Positions 13,167 through 25,725 of a DNA stretch of 64,000 bases are shown here, in pieces. The DNA is from Henricia sp. BOLD:AAB3569 (lineage: Eukaryota > Echinodermata > Asteroidea > Spinulosida > Echinasteridae). Within the stretch, counting starts at the first letter, position 1. The number at the start of each line of letters is the position of its first letter. Location of the stretch: NCBI GenBank assembly GCA_037783545.1, contig JBBELK010000389.1, forward strand, positions 1-64,000, written 5' to 3'. The notes beneath the pieces are model-generated. The model did no database searches, was not told where the DNA came from, and was given only the letters and a program-made list of their open reading frames with translations. A program made the translations under genes and the position numbers.

Positions 13167-16143
13167 TCAAAGTTTAGAAAAAACTGGGTTGAGGCTTCCT
13201 GACTGCTCTCGCGCAAACCGTGGCTGTCTGTACACACCTCTTTGGTGTACTCCTGAGTTGTGCGCATGCTCAGTCATTCGGACTGTCGTTAACGCACCGC
13301 AGTTTGGCTCGGCAATTCGGTCAAAGTGTGGTCCAAACGTCGGCAAATTTGGAGGTCGAAAAATGTTGCGACGAACTTCAAATTTTGCATGCCCTAAACT
13401 CTCTATATTGCGCACTTGTCATAAAAAATTGACAGACTTTCGCCGGGAAATGGCAGAGAAATTTCAAAGTTTAGAAAAAACTGGGTTGAGGCTTCCTGAC
13501 TGCTCTCGCGCAAACCGTGGCTGTCTGTACACACCTCTTTGGGGTACTCCTGAGTTGTGCGCATGCTCAGTCATTCGGACTGTCGTTAACGCACCGCAGT
13601 TTGGCTCGGCAATTTGGTCAAAGTGTGGTCCAAACGTCGGCAAATTTGGAGGTCGGAAAATGTTCCGACGAAGTTCAAATTTTGCATGCCCTAAACTCTC
13701 TATATTGCGCACTTGTCATAAAAAATTGACAGACTTTCGCCGGGAAATGGCAGAGAAATTTCAAAGTTTAGAAAAAACTGGGTTGAGGCTTCCTGACTGC
13801 TCTCGCGCAAACCGTGGCTGTCTGTACACACCTCTTTGGGGTACTCCTGAGTTGTGCGCATGCTCAGTCATTCGGACTGTCGTTAACGCACCGCAGTTTG
13901 GCTCGGCAATTTGGTCAAAGTGTGGTCCAAACGTCGGCAAATTTGGAGGTCGAAAAATGTTCCGACGAACTTCAAATTTTGCATGCCCTAAACTCTCTAT
14001 ATTGCGCACTTGTCATAAAAAAATTGACAGACTTTCGCCGGGAAATGGCAGAGAAATTTCAAAGTTTAGAAAAAACTGGGTTGAGGCTTCCTGACTGCTC
14101 TCGCGCAAACCGTGGCTGTCTGTACACACCTCTTTGGGGTACTCCTGAGTTGTGCGCATGCTCAGTCATTCGGACTGTCGTTAACGCACCGCAGTTTGGC
14201 TCGGCAATTTGGTCAAAGTGTGGTCCAAACGTCGGCAAATTTGGAGGTCGAAAAATGTTCCGACGAACTTCAAATTTTGCATGCCCTAAACTCTCTATAT
14301 TGCGCACTTGTCATAAAAAATTGACAGACTTTCGCCGGGAAATGGCAGAGAAATTTCAAAGTTTAGAAAAAAACTGGGTTGAGGCTTCCTGACTGCTCTC
14401 GCGCAAACCGTGGCTGTCTGTATACACACCTCTTTGGTGTACTCCTGAGTTGTGCGCATGCTCAGTCATTCGGACTGTCGTTAACGCACCGCAGTTTGGC
14501 TCGGCAATTCGGTCAAAGTGTGGTCCAAACGTCGGCAAATTTGGAGGTCGAAAAATGTTGCGACGAACTTCAAATTTTGCATGCCCTAAACTCTCTATAT
14601 TGCGCACTTGTCATAAAAAATTGACAGACTTTCGCCGGGAAATGGCAGAGAAATTTCAAAATTTAGAAAAAACTGGGTTGAGGCTATCTGACTGCTCTCG
14701 CGCAAACCGTGGCTGTCTGTACACACCTCTTTGGGGTACTCCTGAGTTGTGCGCATGCTCAGTCATTCGGACTGTCGTTAACGCACCGCAGTTTGGCTCG
14801 GCAATTTGGTCAAAGTGTGGTCCAAACGTCGGCAAATTTGGAGGTCGAAAAATGTTCCGACGAAGTTCAAATTTTGCATGCCCTAAACTCTCTATATTGC
14901 GCACTTGTCATAAAAAATTGACAGACTTTCGCCGGGAAATGGCAGAGAAATTTCAAAGTTTAGAAAAAACTGGGTTGAGGCTTCCTGACTGCTCTCGCGC
15001 AAACCGTGGCTGTCTGTACACACCTCTTTGGGGTACTCCTGAGTTGTGCGCATGCTCAGTCATTCGGACTGTCGTTAACGCACCGCAGTTTGGCTCGGCA
15101 ATTTGGTCAAAGTGTGGTCCAAACGTCGGCAAATTTGGAGGTCGAAAAATGTTCCGACGAACTTCAAATTTTGCATGCCCTAAACTCTCTATATTGCGCA
15201 CTTGTCATAAAAAATTGACAGACTTTCGCCGGGAAATGGCAGAGAAATTTCAAAGTTTAGAAAAAAACTGGGTTGAGGCTTCCTGACTGCTCTCGCGCAA
15301 ACCGTGGCTGTCTGTATACACACCTCTTTGGTGTACTCCTGAGTTGTGCGCATGCTCAGTCATTCGGACTGTCGTTAACGCACCGCAGTTTGGCTCGGCA
15401 ATTCGGTCAAAGTGTGGTCCAAACGTCGGCAAATTTGGAGGTCGAAAAATGTTGCGACGAACTTCAAATTTTGCATGCCCTAAACTCTCTATATTGCGCA
15501 CTTGTCATAAAAAATTGACAGACTTTCGCCGGGAAATGGCAGAGAAATTTCAAAGTTTAGAAAAAACTGGGTTGAGGCTTCCTGACTGCTCTCGCGCAAA
15601 CCGTGGCTGTCTGTACACACCTCTTTGGGGTACTCCTGAGTTGTGCGCATGCTCAGTCATTCGGACTGTCGTTAACGCACCGCAGTTTGGCTCGGCAATT
15701 TGGTCAAAGTGTGGTCCAAACGTCGGCAAATTTGGAGGTCGAAAAATGTTCCGACGAAGTTCAAATTTTGCATGCCCTAAACTCTCTATATTGCGCACTT
15801 GTCATAAAAAATTGACAGACTTTCGCCGGGAAATGGCAGAGAAATTTCAAAGTTTAGAAAAAACTGGGTTGAGGCTTCCTGACTGCTCTCGCGCAAACCG
15901 TGGCTGTCTGTACACACCTCTTTGGGGTACTCCTGAGTTGTGCGCATGCTCAGTCATTCGGACTGTCGTTAACGCACCGCAGTTTGGCTCGGCAATTTGG
16001 TCAAAGTGTGGTCCAAACGTCGGCAAATTTGGAGGTCGAAAAATGTTCCGACGAACTTCAAATTTTGCATGCCCTAAACTCTCTATATTGCGCACTTGTC
16101 ATAATAAATTGACAGACTTTCGCCGGGAAATGGCAGAGAAATT
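13167..16143. repeat. Three-monomer higher-order repeat (894 bp) in satellite A
   Basis: A monomer carrying three linked changes (tttggtgtactcc, gcaattcggtc and atgttgcgacg) recurs at about 13363, 14555 and 15449. The last spacing is 894 bases. Within 14356-16143 it is followed each time by a monomer with cgaagttcaaat and then a standard monomer, giving a trimer. The first spacing is 1,192 bases, consistent with one additional monomer. This is classical higher-order organisation. Confidence 0.75.
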
Positions 16144-17581
16144 TCAAAGTTTAGAAAAAACTGGGTTGAGGCTTCCTGACTGCTCTCGCGCAAACCGTGG
16201 CTGTCTGTACACACCTCTTTGGGATACTCCTGAGTTGTGCGCATGCTCAGTCATTCGGACTGTCGTTAACGCACCGCAGTTTGGCTCGGCAATTTGGTCA
16301 AAGTGTGGTCCAAACGTCGGCAAATTTGGAGGTCGAAAAATGTTCCGACGAAGTTCAAATTTTGCATGCCCTAAACTCTCTATATTGCGCACTTGTCATA
16401 AAAAATTGACAGACTTTCGCCGGGAAATGGCAGAGAAATTTCAAAGTTTAGAAAAAAATGGGTTGAGGCTTCCTGACTGCTCTCGCGCAAACCGTGGCTG
16501 TCTGTACACACCTCTTTGGGGTACTCCTGAGTTGTGCGCATGCTCAGTCATTCGGACTGTCGTTAACGCACCGCAGTTTGGCTCGGCAATTTGGTCAAAG
16601 TGTGGTCCAAACGTCGGCAAATTTGGAGGTCGAAAAATGTTCCGACGAACTTCAAATTTTGCATGCTCCAAAGACTCTATATTGCGCACTTGTTCTAAAA
16701 AATTGACAGACTTTCGCCGGGAAATGGAAGAGAAATTTCAGAGTTTAGGAAAAAAAGGGGTTGGCGCTTCCTGGATGCTCCCGCAACCTGTGGCTGTCTG
16801 TACACACCTCTTTGGTGTACTCCTGACTCGTGCGCATGCTCAGTCCTTCGGACTGTCGTTGACACGGCCCAGTTTGGGACGGGATTTTGGTCAAAGTGTG
16901 GTCCAAACGTCGGCAAATTTGGAGGTCGAAAAATTTTCCGACGAACTTCAAATTTTGCATGCTCCAAAGACTCTATATTGCGCACTTGTCCTAAAAAATT
17001 GACAGACTTTCGCCGGGAAATGGCAGATAAATTTCAGAGTTTAGGAAAAAAAGGGGTTGGCGCTTTCTGGATGCTCCCGCAACCTGTGGCTGTCTGTACA
17101 CACCTCTTTGGTGTACTCCTGACTCGTGCGCATGCTCAGTCCTTCGGACTGTCGTTGACACGGCCCAGTTTGGGACGGGATTTTGGTCAAAGTGTGGTCC
17201 AAACGTCGGCAAATTTGGAGGTCGAAAAATTTTCCGACGAACTTCAAATTTTGCATGCTCCAAAGACTCTATATTGCGCACTTGTCCTATACAATTGACA
17301 GACTTTCGCCGGGAAATGGCAGAGAAATTTCAAAGTTTAGGAAAAACTGGGTTGGGGCTTCCTGACTGCTCACGCAAACCGTGGCTGTCTGTACACACCT
17401 CTTTGGGGTACTCCAGAGTTGTGCGCATGCTCAGTCATTCGGACTGTCGTTAACGCACCGCAGTTTGGCTCGGCAATTTGGTCAAAGTGTGGTCCAAACG
17501 TCGGCAAATTTGGAGGTCGAAAAATGTTCCGACGAACTTCAAATTTTGCATGCTCCAAACTCTCTATATTGCGCACTTGTT

Positions 17582-20500
17582 CTAAAAAATTGACAGACTT
17601 TCGCCGGGAAATGGAAGAGAAATTTCAGAGTTTAGGAAAAAAAGGGGTTGGCGCTTCCTGGATGCTCCCGCAACCTGTGGCTGTCTGTACACACCTCTTT
17701 GGTGTACTCCTGACTCGTGCGCATGCTCAGTCCTTCGGACTGTCGTTGACACGGCCCAGTTTGGGACGGGATTTTGGTCAAAGTGTGGTCCAAACGTCGG
17801 CAAATTTGGAGGTCGAAAAATTTTCCGACGAACTTCAAATTTTGCATGCTCCAAAGACTCTATATTGCGCACTTGTCCTAAAAAATTGACAGACTTTCGC
17901 CGGGAAATGGCAGATAAATTTCAGAGTTTAGGAAAAAAAGGGGTTGGCGCTTTCTGGATGCTCCCGCAACCTGTGGCTGTCTGTACACACCCCTTTGGTG
18001 TACTCCTGACTCGTGCGCATGCTCAGCCCTTCGGACTGTCGTTGACACGGCCCAGTTTGGGACGGGATTTTGGTCAAAGTGTGGTCCAAACGTCGGCAAT
18101 TTTGGAGGTCGACAAATTTTCCGACGAACTTCAAATTTTGCATGCTCAAAAGACTCTATATTGCGCACTTGTCCTAAACAATTGACAGACTTTCGCCGGG
18201 AAATGGCAGAGAAATTTCAGAGTTTAGGAAAAAAAGGGGTTGGCGCTTCCTGGATGCTCCCGCAACCTGTGGCTGTCTGTACGCACCTCTTTGGTGTACT
18301 CCTGACTCGTGCGCATGCTCAGTTCTTCGGACTGTCGTTGACACGGCCCAGTTTGGGACGGGATTTTGCTCAAAGTGTGGTCCAAACGTCGAAAAATTTT
18401 CCGACGAACTTCAAATTTTGCATGCTCCAAACACTCTATATTGCGCACTTGTCCTAAAAAATTGACAGACTTTCGCCGGGAAATGGCAGAGAAATTTCAG
18501 AGTTTAGGGAAAACTGGGTTGGAGCTTCCTGGCTGCTCCCGCAACCTGTGGCTGTCTGTACGCACCTATTTGGTGTACTCCTGACTCGTGCGCATGCTCA
18601 GTCCTTCGGACTGTCGTTGACACGGCCCAGTTTGGGACGGGATTTTGCTCAAAGTGTGGTTCAAACGTCGGCAAATTTGGAGGTCGAAAAATTTTCCGAC
18701 GAACTTCAAATGTTGCATGCTCCAAACACTCTATATTGCGCACTTGTCCTAAAAAAATTGACAGACTTTCGCCTGGAAATGGCAGAGAAATTTTAGAGTT
18801 TAGGGAAAACTGGGTTGGAGCTTCCTGGCTGCTCCCGCAACCTGTGGCTGTCTGTACGCACCTCTTTGGTGTACTCCTGACTCGTGCGCATGCTCAGTCC
18901 TTCGGACTGTCGTTGACACGGCCCAGTTTGGGACGGGATTTTGCTCAAAGTGTGGTCCAAGGGGGCAAATTTGGAGGTCGAAAAATGTTCCGACGAACTT
19001 CAAATTCTGCATGCTCCAAACACTCTAAATTGCGCACTTGTCCTAAAAAAATTGACAGACTTTCGCCGGGAAATGGCAGAGAAATTTTAGAGTTTAGGGA
19101 AAACTGGGTTGGAGCTTCCTGGCTGCTCCCGCAACCTGTTGCTGTCTGTACGCACCTCTTTGGTGTACTCCTGACTCGTGCGCATGCTCAGTCCTTCGGA
19201 CTGTCGTTGACACGGCCCAGTTTGGGACGGGATTTTGCTCAAAGTGTGGTCCAAACGTCGGCAAATTTGGAGGTCGAAAAATTTTCCGACGAACTTCAAA
19301 TTTTGCATTCTCCAAACACTCTATATTGCGCACTTGTCCTAAAAAATTGACAGACTTTCGACGGGAAATGGCAGAGAAATTTCAGAGTTTAGGAAAAAAA
19401 GGGGTTGGCGCTTCCTGGATGCTCCCGCAACCTGTGGCTGTCTGTACACACCTCTTTGGTGTACTCCTGACTCGTGCGCATGCTCAGTCCTTCGGACTGT
19501 CGTTGACACGGCCCAGTTTGGGACGGGATTTTGGTCAAAGTGTGGTCCAAACGTCGGCAAATTTGGAGGTCGAAAGATTTTCCGACGAACGTCAAATTTT
19601 GCATGCTCCAAAGACTCTATATTGCGCACTTGTCCTAAAAAATTGACAGACTTTCGCCGGGAAATGGCAGATAAATTTCAGAGTTTAGGAAAAAAAGGGG
19701 TTGGCGCTTTCTGGATGCTCCCGCAACCTGTGGCTGTCTGTACACACCCCTTTGGTGTACTCCTGACTCGTGCGCATGCTCAGCCCTTCGGACTGTCGTT
19801 GACACGGCCCAGTTTGGGACGGGATTTTGGTCAAAGTGTGGTCCAAACGTCGGCAATTTTGGAGGTCGACAAATTTTCCGACGAACTTCAAATTTTGCAT
19901 GCTCAAAAGACTCTATATTGCGCACTTGTCCTAAACAATTGACAGACTTTCGCCGGGAAATGGCAGAGAAATTTCAGAGTTTAGGAAAAAAAGGGGTTGG
20001 CGCTTCCTGGATGCTCCCGCAACCTGTGGCTGTCTGTACGCACCTCTTTGGTGTACTCCTGACTCGTGCGCATGCTCAGTTCTTCGGACTGTCGTTGACA
20101 CGGCCCAGTTTGGGACGGGATTTTGCTCAAAGTGTGGTCCAAACGTCGAAAAATTTTCCGACGAACTTCAAATTTTGCATGCTCCAAACACTCTATATTG
20201 CGCACTTGTCCTAAAAAATTGACAGACTTTCGCCGGGAAATGGCAGAGAAATTTCAGAGTTTAGGGAAAACTGGGTTGGAGCTTCCTGGCTGCTCCCGCA
20301 ACCTGTGGCTGTCTGTACGCACCTATTTGGTGTACTCCTGACTCGTGCGCATGCTCAGTCCTTCGGACTGTCGTTGACACGGCCCAGTTTGGGACGGGAT
20401 TTTGCTCAAAGTGTGGTTCAAACGTCGGCAAATTTGGAGGTCGAAAAATTTTCCGACGAACTTCAAATGTTGCATGCTCCAAACACTCTATATTGCGCAC

Positions 20501-20850
20501 TTGTCCTAAAAAAATTGACAGACTTTCGCCTGGAAATGGCAGAGAAATTTTAGAGTTTAGGGAAAACTGGGTTGGAGCTTCCTGGCTGCTCCCGCAACCT
20601 GTGGCTGTCTGTACGCACCTCTTTGGTGTACTCCTGACTCGTGCGCATGCTCAGTCCTTCGGACTGTCGTTGACACGGCCCAGTTTGGGACGGGATTTTG
20701 CTCAAAGTGTGGTCCAAGGGGGCAAATTTGGAGGTCGAAAAATGTTCCGACGAACTTCAAATTCTGCATGCTCCAAACACTCTAAATTGCGCACTTGTCC
20801 TAAAAAAATTGACAGACTTTCGCCGGGAAATGGCAGAGAAATTTTAGAGT
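17582..20850. repeat. 1,757-bp duplication in satellite B
   Basis: Blocks of subfamily B reappear at a shift of 1,757 bases. The monomers starting near 17865, 18161, 18366, 18504 and 18548 have near-identical partners at 19622, 19918, 20123, 20261 and 20305. Shared private features include a monomer lacking the usual gcaaatttggag between ccaaacgtc and gaaaaattttcc, and a cctatttggtg variant. The match breaks near 20870, where the second copy carries an internal deletion. Confidence 0.75.
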
Positions 20851-23800
20851 TTAGGGAAAACTGGGTTGGACGGGATTTTGCTTAAAGTGTGGTCCAAACG
20901 TCGGCAAATTTGGAGGTCGAAAAATTTTCCGACGAACTTCAAATTTTGCATGCTCCAAACACTCTATATTGCGCACTTGTCCTAAAAAATTGACAGACTT
21001 TCGACGGGAAATGGCAGAGAAATTTCAGAGTTTAGGGAAAACTAGGTTGGAGCTTCCTGGCTGCTCCCGCAACCTGTGGCTGTCTGTACGCACCTCTTTG
21101 GTGTACTCCTGACTCGTGCGCATGCTCAGTTCTGCGGACTGTCGTTGACACGGCCCAGTTTGGGACGGGATTTTGCTCAAAGTGTGGTCCAAACGTCGGC
21201 AAATTTGGAGGTCGAAAATTTTTCCGACGAACTTCAAATTTTGCATGCTCCAAACACTCTATATTGCGCACTTGTCCTAAAAAATTGACAGACTTTCGCC
21301 GGGAAATGGCAGAAAAATTTCAGAGTTTAGGGAAAACTGGGTTGGAGCTTCCTGGCTGCTCCCGCAACCTGTTGCTGTCTGTACGCACCTCTTTGGTGTA
21401 CTCCTGACTCGTGCGCATGCTCAGTCCTTCGGACTGTCGTTGACACGGCCCAGTTTGGGACGGGATTTTGCTCAAAGTGTGGTCCAAACGTCGGCAAATT
21501 TGGAGGTCGAAAAATTTTCCGACGAACTTCAAATTTTGCATTCTCCAAACACTCTATATTGCGCACTTGTCCTAAAAAATTGACAGACTTTCGACGGGAA
21601 ATGGCAGAGAAATTTCGGAGTTTAGGAAAAACTGGGTTGGAGCTTCCTGGCTGCTCCCGCAACCTGTTGCTGTCTGTACGCACCTCTTTGGTGTACTCCT
21701 GACTCGTGCGCATGCTCAGTCCTTCGGACTGTCGTTGACACGGCCCAGTTTGGGACGGGATTTTGCTCAAAGTGTGGTCCAAACGTCGGCAAATTTGGAG
21801 GTCGAAAAATTTTCCGACGAACTTCAAATTTTGCATTCTCCAAACACTCTATATTGCGCACTTGTCCTAAACAATTGACAGACTTTCGCCGGGAAATGGC
21901 AGAGAAATTTCAGAGTTTAGGAAAAAAAGGGGTTGGCGCTTCCTGGATGCTCCCGCAACCTGTGGCTGTCTGTACGCACCTCTTTGGTGTACTCCTGACT
22001 CGTGCGCATGCTCAGTTCTTCGGACTGTCGTTGACACGGCCCAGTTTGGGACGGGATTTTGCTCAAAGTGTGGTCCAAACGTCGAAAAATTTTCCGACGA
22101 ACTTCAAATTTTGCATGCTCCAAACACTCTATATTGCGCACTTGTCCTAAAAAATTGACAGACTTTCGCCGGGAAATGGCAGAGAAATTTCAGAGTTTAG
22201 GGAAAACTGGGTTGGAGCTTCCTGGCTGCTCCCGCAACCTGTGGCTGTCTGTACGCACCTATTTGGTGTACTCCTGACTCGTGCGCATGCTCAGTCCTTC
22301 GGACTGTCGTTGACACGGCCCAGTTTGGGACGGGATTTTGCTCAAAGTGTGGTTCAAACGTCGGCAAATTTGGAGGTCGAAAAATTTTCCGACGAACTTC
22401 AAATGTTGCATGCTCCAAACACTCTATATTGCGCACTTGTCCTAAAAAAATTGACAGACTTTCGCCTGGAAATGGCAGAGAAATTTTAGAGTTTAGGGAA
22501 AACTGGGTTGGAGCTTCCTGGCTGCTCCCGCAACCTGTGGCTGTCTGTACGCACCTCTTTGGTGTACTCCTGACTCGTGCGCATGCTCAGTCCTTCGGAC
22601 TGTCGTTGACACGGCCCAGTTTGGGACGGGATTTTGCTCAAAGTGTGGTCCAAGGGGGCAAATTTGGAGGTCGAAAAATGTTCCGACGAACTTCAAATTC
22701 TGCATGCTCCAAACACTCTAAATTGCGCACTTGTCCTAAAAAAATTGACAGACTTTCGCCGGGAAATGGCAGAGAAATTTTAGAGTTTAGGGAAAACTGG
22801 GTTGGACGGGATTTTGCTTAAAGTGTGGTCCAAACGTCGGCAAATTTGGAGGTCGAAAAATTTTCCGACGAACTTCAAATTTTGCATGCTCCAAACACTC
22901 TATATTGCGCACTTGTCCTAAAAAATTGACAGACTTTCGACGGGAAATGGCAGAGAAATTTCAGAGTTTAGGGAAAACTAGGTTGGAGCTTCCTGGCTGC
23001 TCCCGCAACCTGTGGCTGTCTGTACGCACCTCTTTGGTGTACTCCTGACTCGTGCGCATGCTCAGTTCTGCGGACTGTCGTTGACACGGCCCAGTTTGGG
23101 ACGGGATTTTGCTCAAAGTGTGGTCCAAACGTCGGCAAATTTGGAGGTCGAAAATTTTTCCGACGAACTTCAAATTTTGCATGCTCCAAACACTCTATAT
23201 TGCGCACTTGTCCTAAAAAATTGACAGACTTTCGCCGGGAAATGGCAGAAAAATTTCAGAGTTTAGGGAAAACTGGGTTGGAGCTTCCTGGCTGCTCCCG
23301 CAACCTGTTGCTGTCTGTACGCACCTCTTTGGTGTACTCCTGACTCGTGCGCATGCTCAGTCCTTCGGACTGTCGTTGACACGGCCCAGTTTGGGACGGG
23401 ATTTTGCTCAAAGTGTGGTCCAAACGTCGGCAAATTTGGAGGTCGAAAAATTTTCCGACGAACTTCAAATTTTGCATTCTCCAAACACTCTATATTGCGC
23501 ACTTGTCCTAAAAAATTGACAGACTTTCGACGGGAAATGGCAGAGAAATTTCGGAGTTTAGGAAAAACTGGGTTGGAGCTTCCTGGCTGCTCCCGCAACC
23601 TGTTGCTGTCTGTACGCACCTCTTTGGTGTACTCCTGACTCGTGCGCATGCTCAGTCCTTCGGACTGTCGTTGACACGGCCCAGTTTGGGACGGGATTTT
23701 GCTCAAAGTGTGGTCCAAACGTCGGCAAATTTGGAGGTCGAAAAATTTTCCGACGAACTTCAAATTTTGCATTCTCCAAACACTCTATATTGCGCACTTG

Positions 23801-25725
23801 TCCTAAACAATTGACAGACTTTCGCCGGGAAATGGCAGAGAAATTTCAGAGTTTAGGAAAAAAAGGGGTTGGCGCTTCCTGGATGCTCCCGCAACCTGTG
23901 GCTGTCTGTACGCACCTCTTTGGTGTACTCCTGACTCGTGCGCATGCTCAGTTCTTCGGACTGTCGTTGACACGGCCCAGTTTGGGACGGGATTTTGCTC
24001 AAAGTGTGGTCCAAACGTCGAAAAATTTTCCGACGAACTTCAAATTTTGCATGCTCCAAACACTCTATATTGCGCACTTGTCCTAAAAAATTGACAGACT
24101 TTCGCCGGGAAATGGCAGAGAAATTTCAGAGTTTAGGGAAAACTGGGTTGGAGCTTCCTGGCTGCTCCCGCAACCTGTGGCTGTCTGTACGCACCTATTT
24201 GGTGTACTCCTGACTCGTGCGCATGCTCAGTCCTTCGGACTGTCGTTGACACGGCCCAGTTTGGGACGGGATTTTGCTCAAAGTGTGGTTCAAACGTCGG
24301 CAAATTTGGAGGTCGAAAAATTTTCCGACGAACTTCAAATGTTGCATGCTCCAAACACTCTATATTGCGCACTTGTCCTAAAAAAATTGACAGACTTTCG
24401 CCTGGAAATGGCAGAGAAATTTTAGAGTTTAGGGAAAACTGGGTTGGAGCTTCCTGGCTGCTCCCGCAACCTGTGGCTGTCTGTACGCACCTCTTTGGTG
24501 TACTCCTGACTCGTGCGCATGCTCAGTCCTTCGGACTGTCGTTGACACGGCCCAGTTTGGGACGGGATTTTGCTCAAAGTGTGGTCCAAGGGGGCAAATT
24601 TGGAGGTCGAAAAATGTTCCGACGAACTTCAAATTCTGCATGCTCCAAACACTCTATATTGCGCACTTGTCCTAAAAAAATTGACAGACTTTCGCCGGGA
24701 AATGGCAGAGAAATTTTAGAGTTTAGGGAAAACTGGGTTGGACGGGATTTTGCTTAAAGTGTGGTCCAAACGTCGGCAAATTTGGAGGTCGAAAAATTTT
24801 CCGACGAACTTCAAATTTTGCATGCTCCAAACACTCTATATTGCGCACTTGTCCTAAAAAATTGACAGACTTTCGACGGGAAATGGCAGAGAAATTTCAG
24901 AGTTTAGGGAAAACTGGGTTGGAGCTTCCTGGCTGCTCCCGCAACCTGTGGCTGTCTGTACGCACCTCTTTGGTGTACTCCTGACTCGTGCGCATGCTCA
25001 GTTCTGCGGACTGTCGTTGACACGGCCCAGTTTGGGACGGGATTTTGCTCAAAGTGTGGTCCAAACGTCGGCAAATTTGAAGGTCGAAAATTTTTCCGAC
25101 GAACTTCAAATTTTGCATGCTCCAAACACTCTATATTGCGCACTTGTCCTAAAAAAATGACAGACTTTCGCCGGGAAATGGCAGAGAAATTTCAGAGTTT
25201 AGGGAAAACTGGGTTGGAGCTTCCTGGCTGCTCCCGCAACCTGTTGCTGTCTGTACGCACCTCTTTGGTGTACTCCTGACTCGTGCGCATGCTCAGTCCT
25301 TCGGACTGTCGTTGACACGGCCCAGTTTGGGACGGGATTTTGCTCAAAGTGTGGTCCAAACGTCGGCAAATTTGGAGGTCGAAAAATTTTCCGACGAACT
25401 TCAAATTTTGCATGCTCCAAACACTCTATATTGCGCACTTGTCCTAAAAAATTGACAGACTTTCGCCGGGAAATGGCAGAGAAATTTCAGAGTTTAGGGA
25501 AAACTGGGTTGGAGCTTCCTGGCTGCTCCCGCAACCTGTTGCTGTCTGTACGCACCTCTTTGGTGTACTCCTGACTCGTGCGCATGCTCAGTCCTTCGGA
25601 CTGTCGTTGACACGGCCCAGTTTGGGACGGGATTTTGCTCAAAGTGTGGTCCAAACGTCGGCAAATTTGGAGGTCGAAAAATTTTCCGACGAACTTCAAA
25701 TTTTGCATTCTCCAAACACTCTATA
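19918..25725. repeat. 1,936-bp higher-order repeat, three copies, in satellite B
   Basis: A block of about six and a half monomers recurs at 19918, 21854 and 23790, spacing exactly 1,936 bases. Each copy holds the same series of variants, including the internally deleted monomer (ttggacgggattttgctt at about 20869, 22805 and 24741), the caagggggcaaatttgg monomer and a run with cctgttgctgtctg. A few private changes separate copies (aggtcgaaaattttt in all three, but tttgaaggtcg only near 25077). A related partial copy follows at 26520-27400. Confidence 0.8.

Larger units (their letters stand above)
1..16660. repeat. Satellite subfamily A, 297-bp tandem monomer
   Basis: About 56 head-to-tail copies of a 297-bp monomer fill this stretch. 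Landmarks recur every 297 bases, for example gcatgccctaaactctc, gcgcatgctcagtcattcgg and cgttaacgcaccgcag. From about 2800 to 16600 copies are nearly identical, differing by scattered single substitutions; the first 2.8 kb carries many single-base indels. Because 297 is a multiple of three and one frame has no stop, long open frames run through it on the plus strand, and shorter ones recur in other frames on both strands. Substitutions among copies are both silent and replacing (aaa/gaa, gac/gcc, ctt/ctc) with no third-position preference that I can see, so I treat it as non-coding satellite. A centromeric or heterochromatic role is possible but only inferred. Confidence 0.95.
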
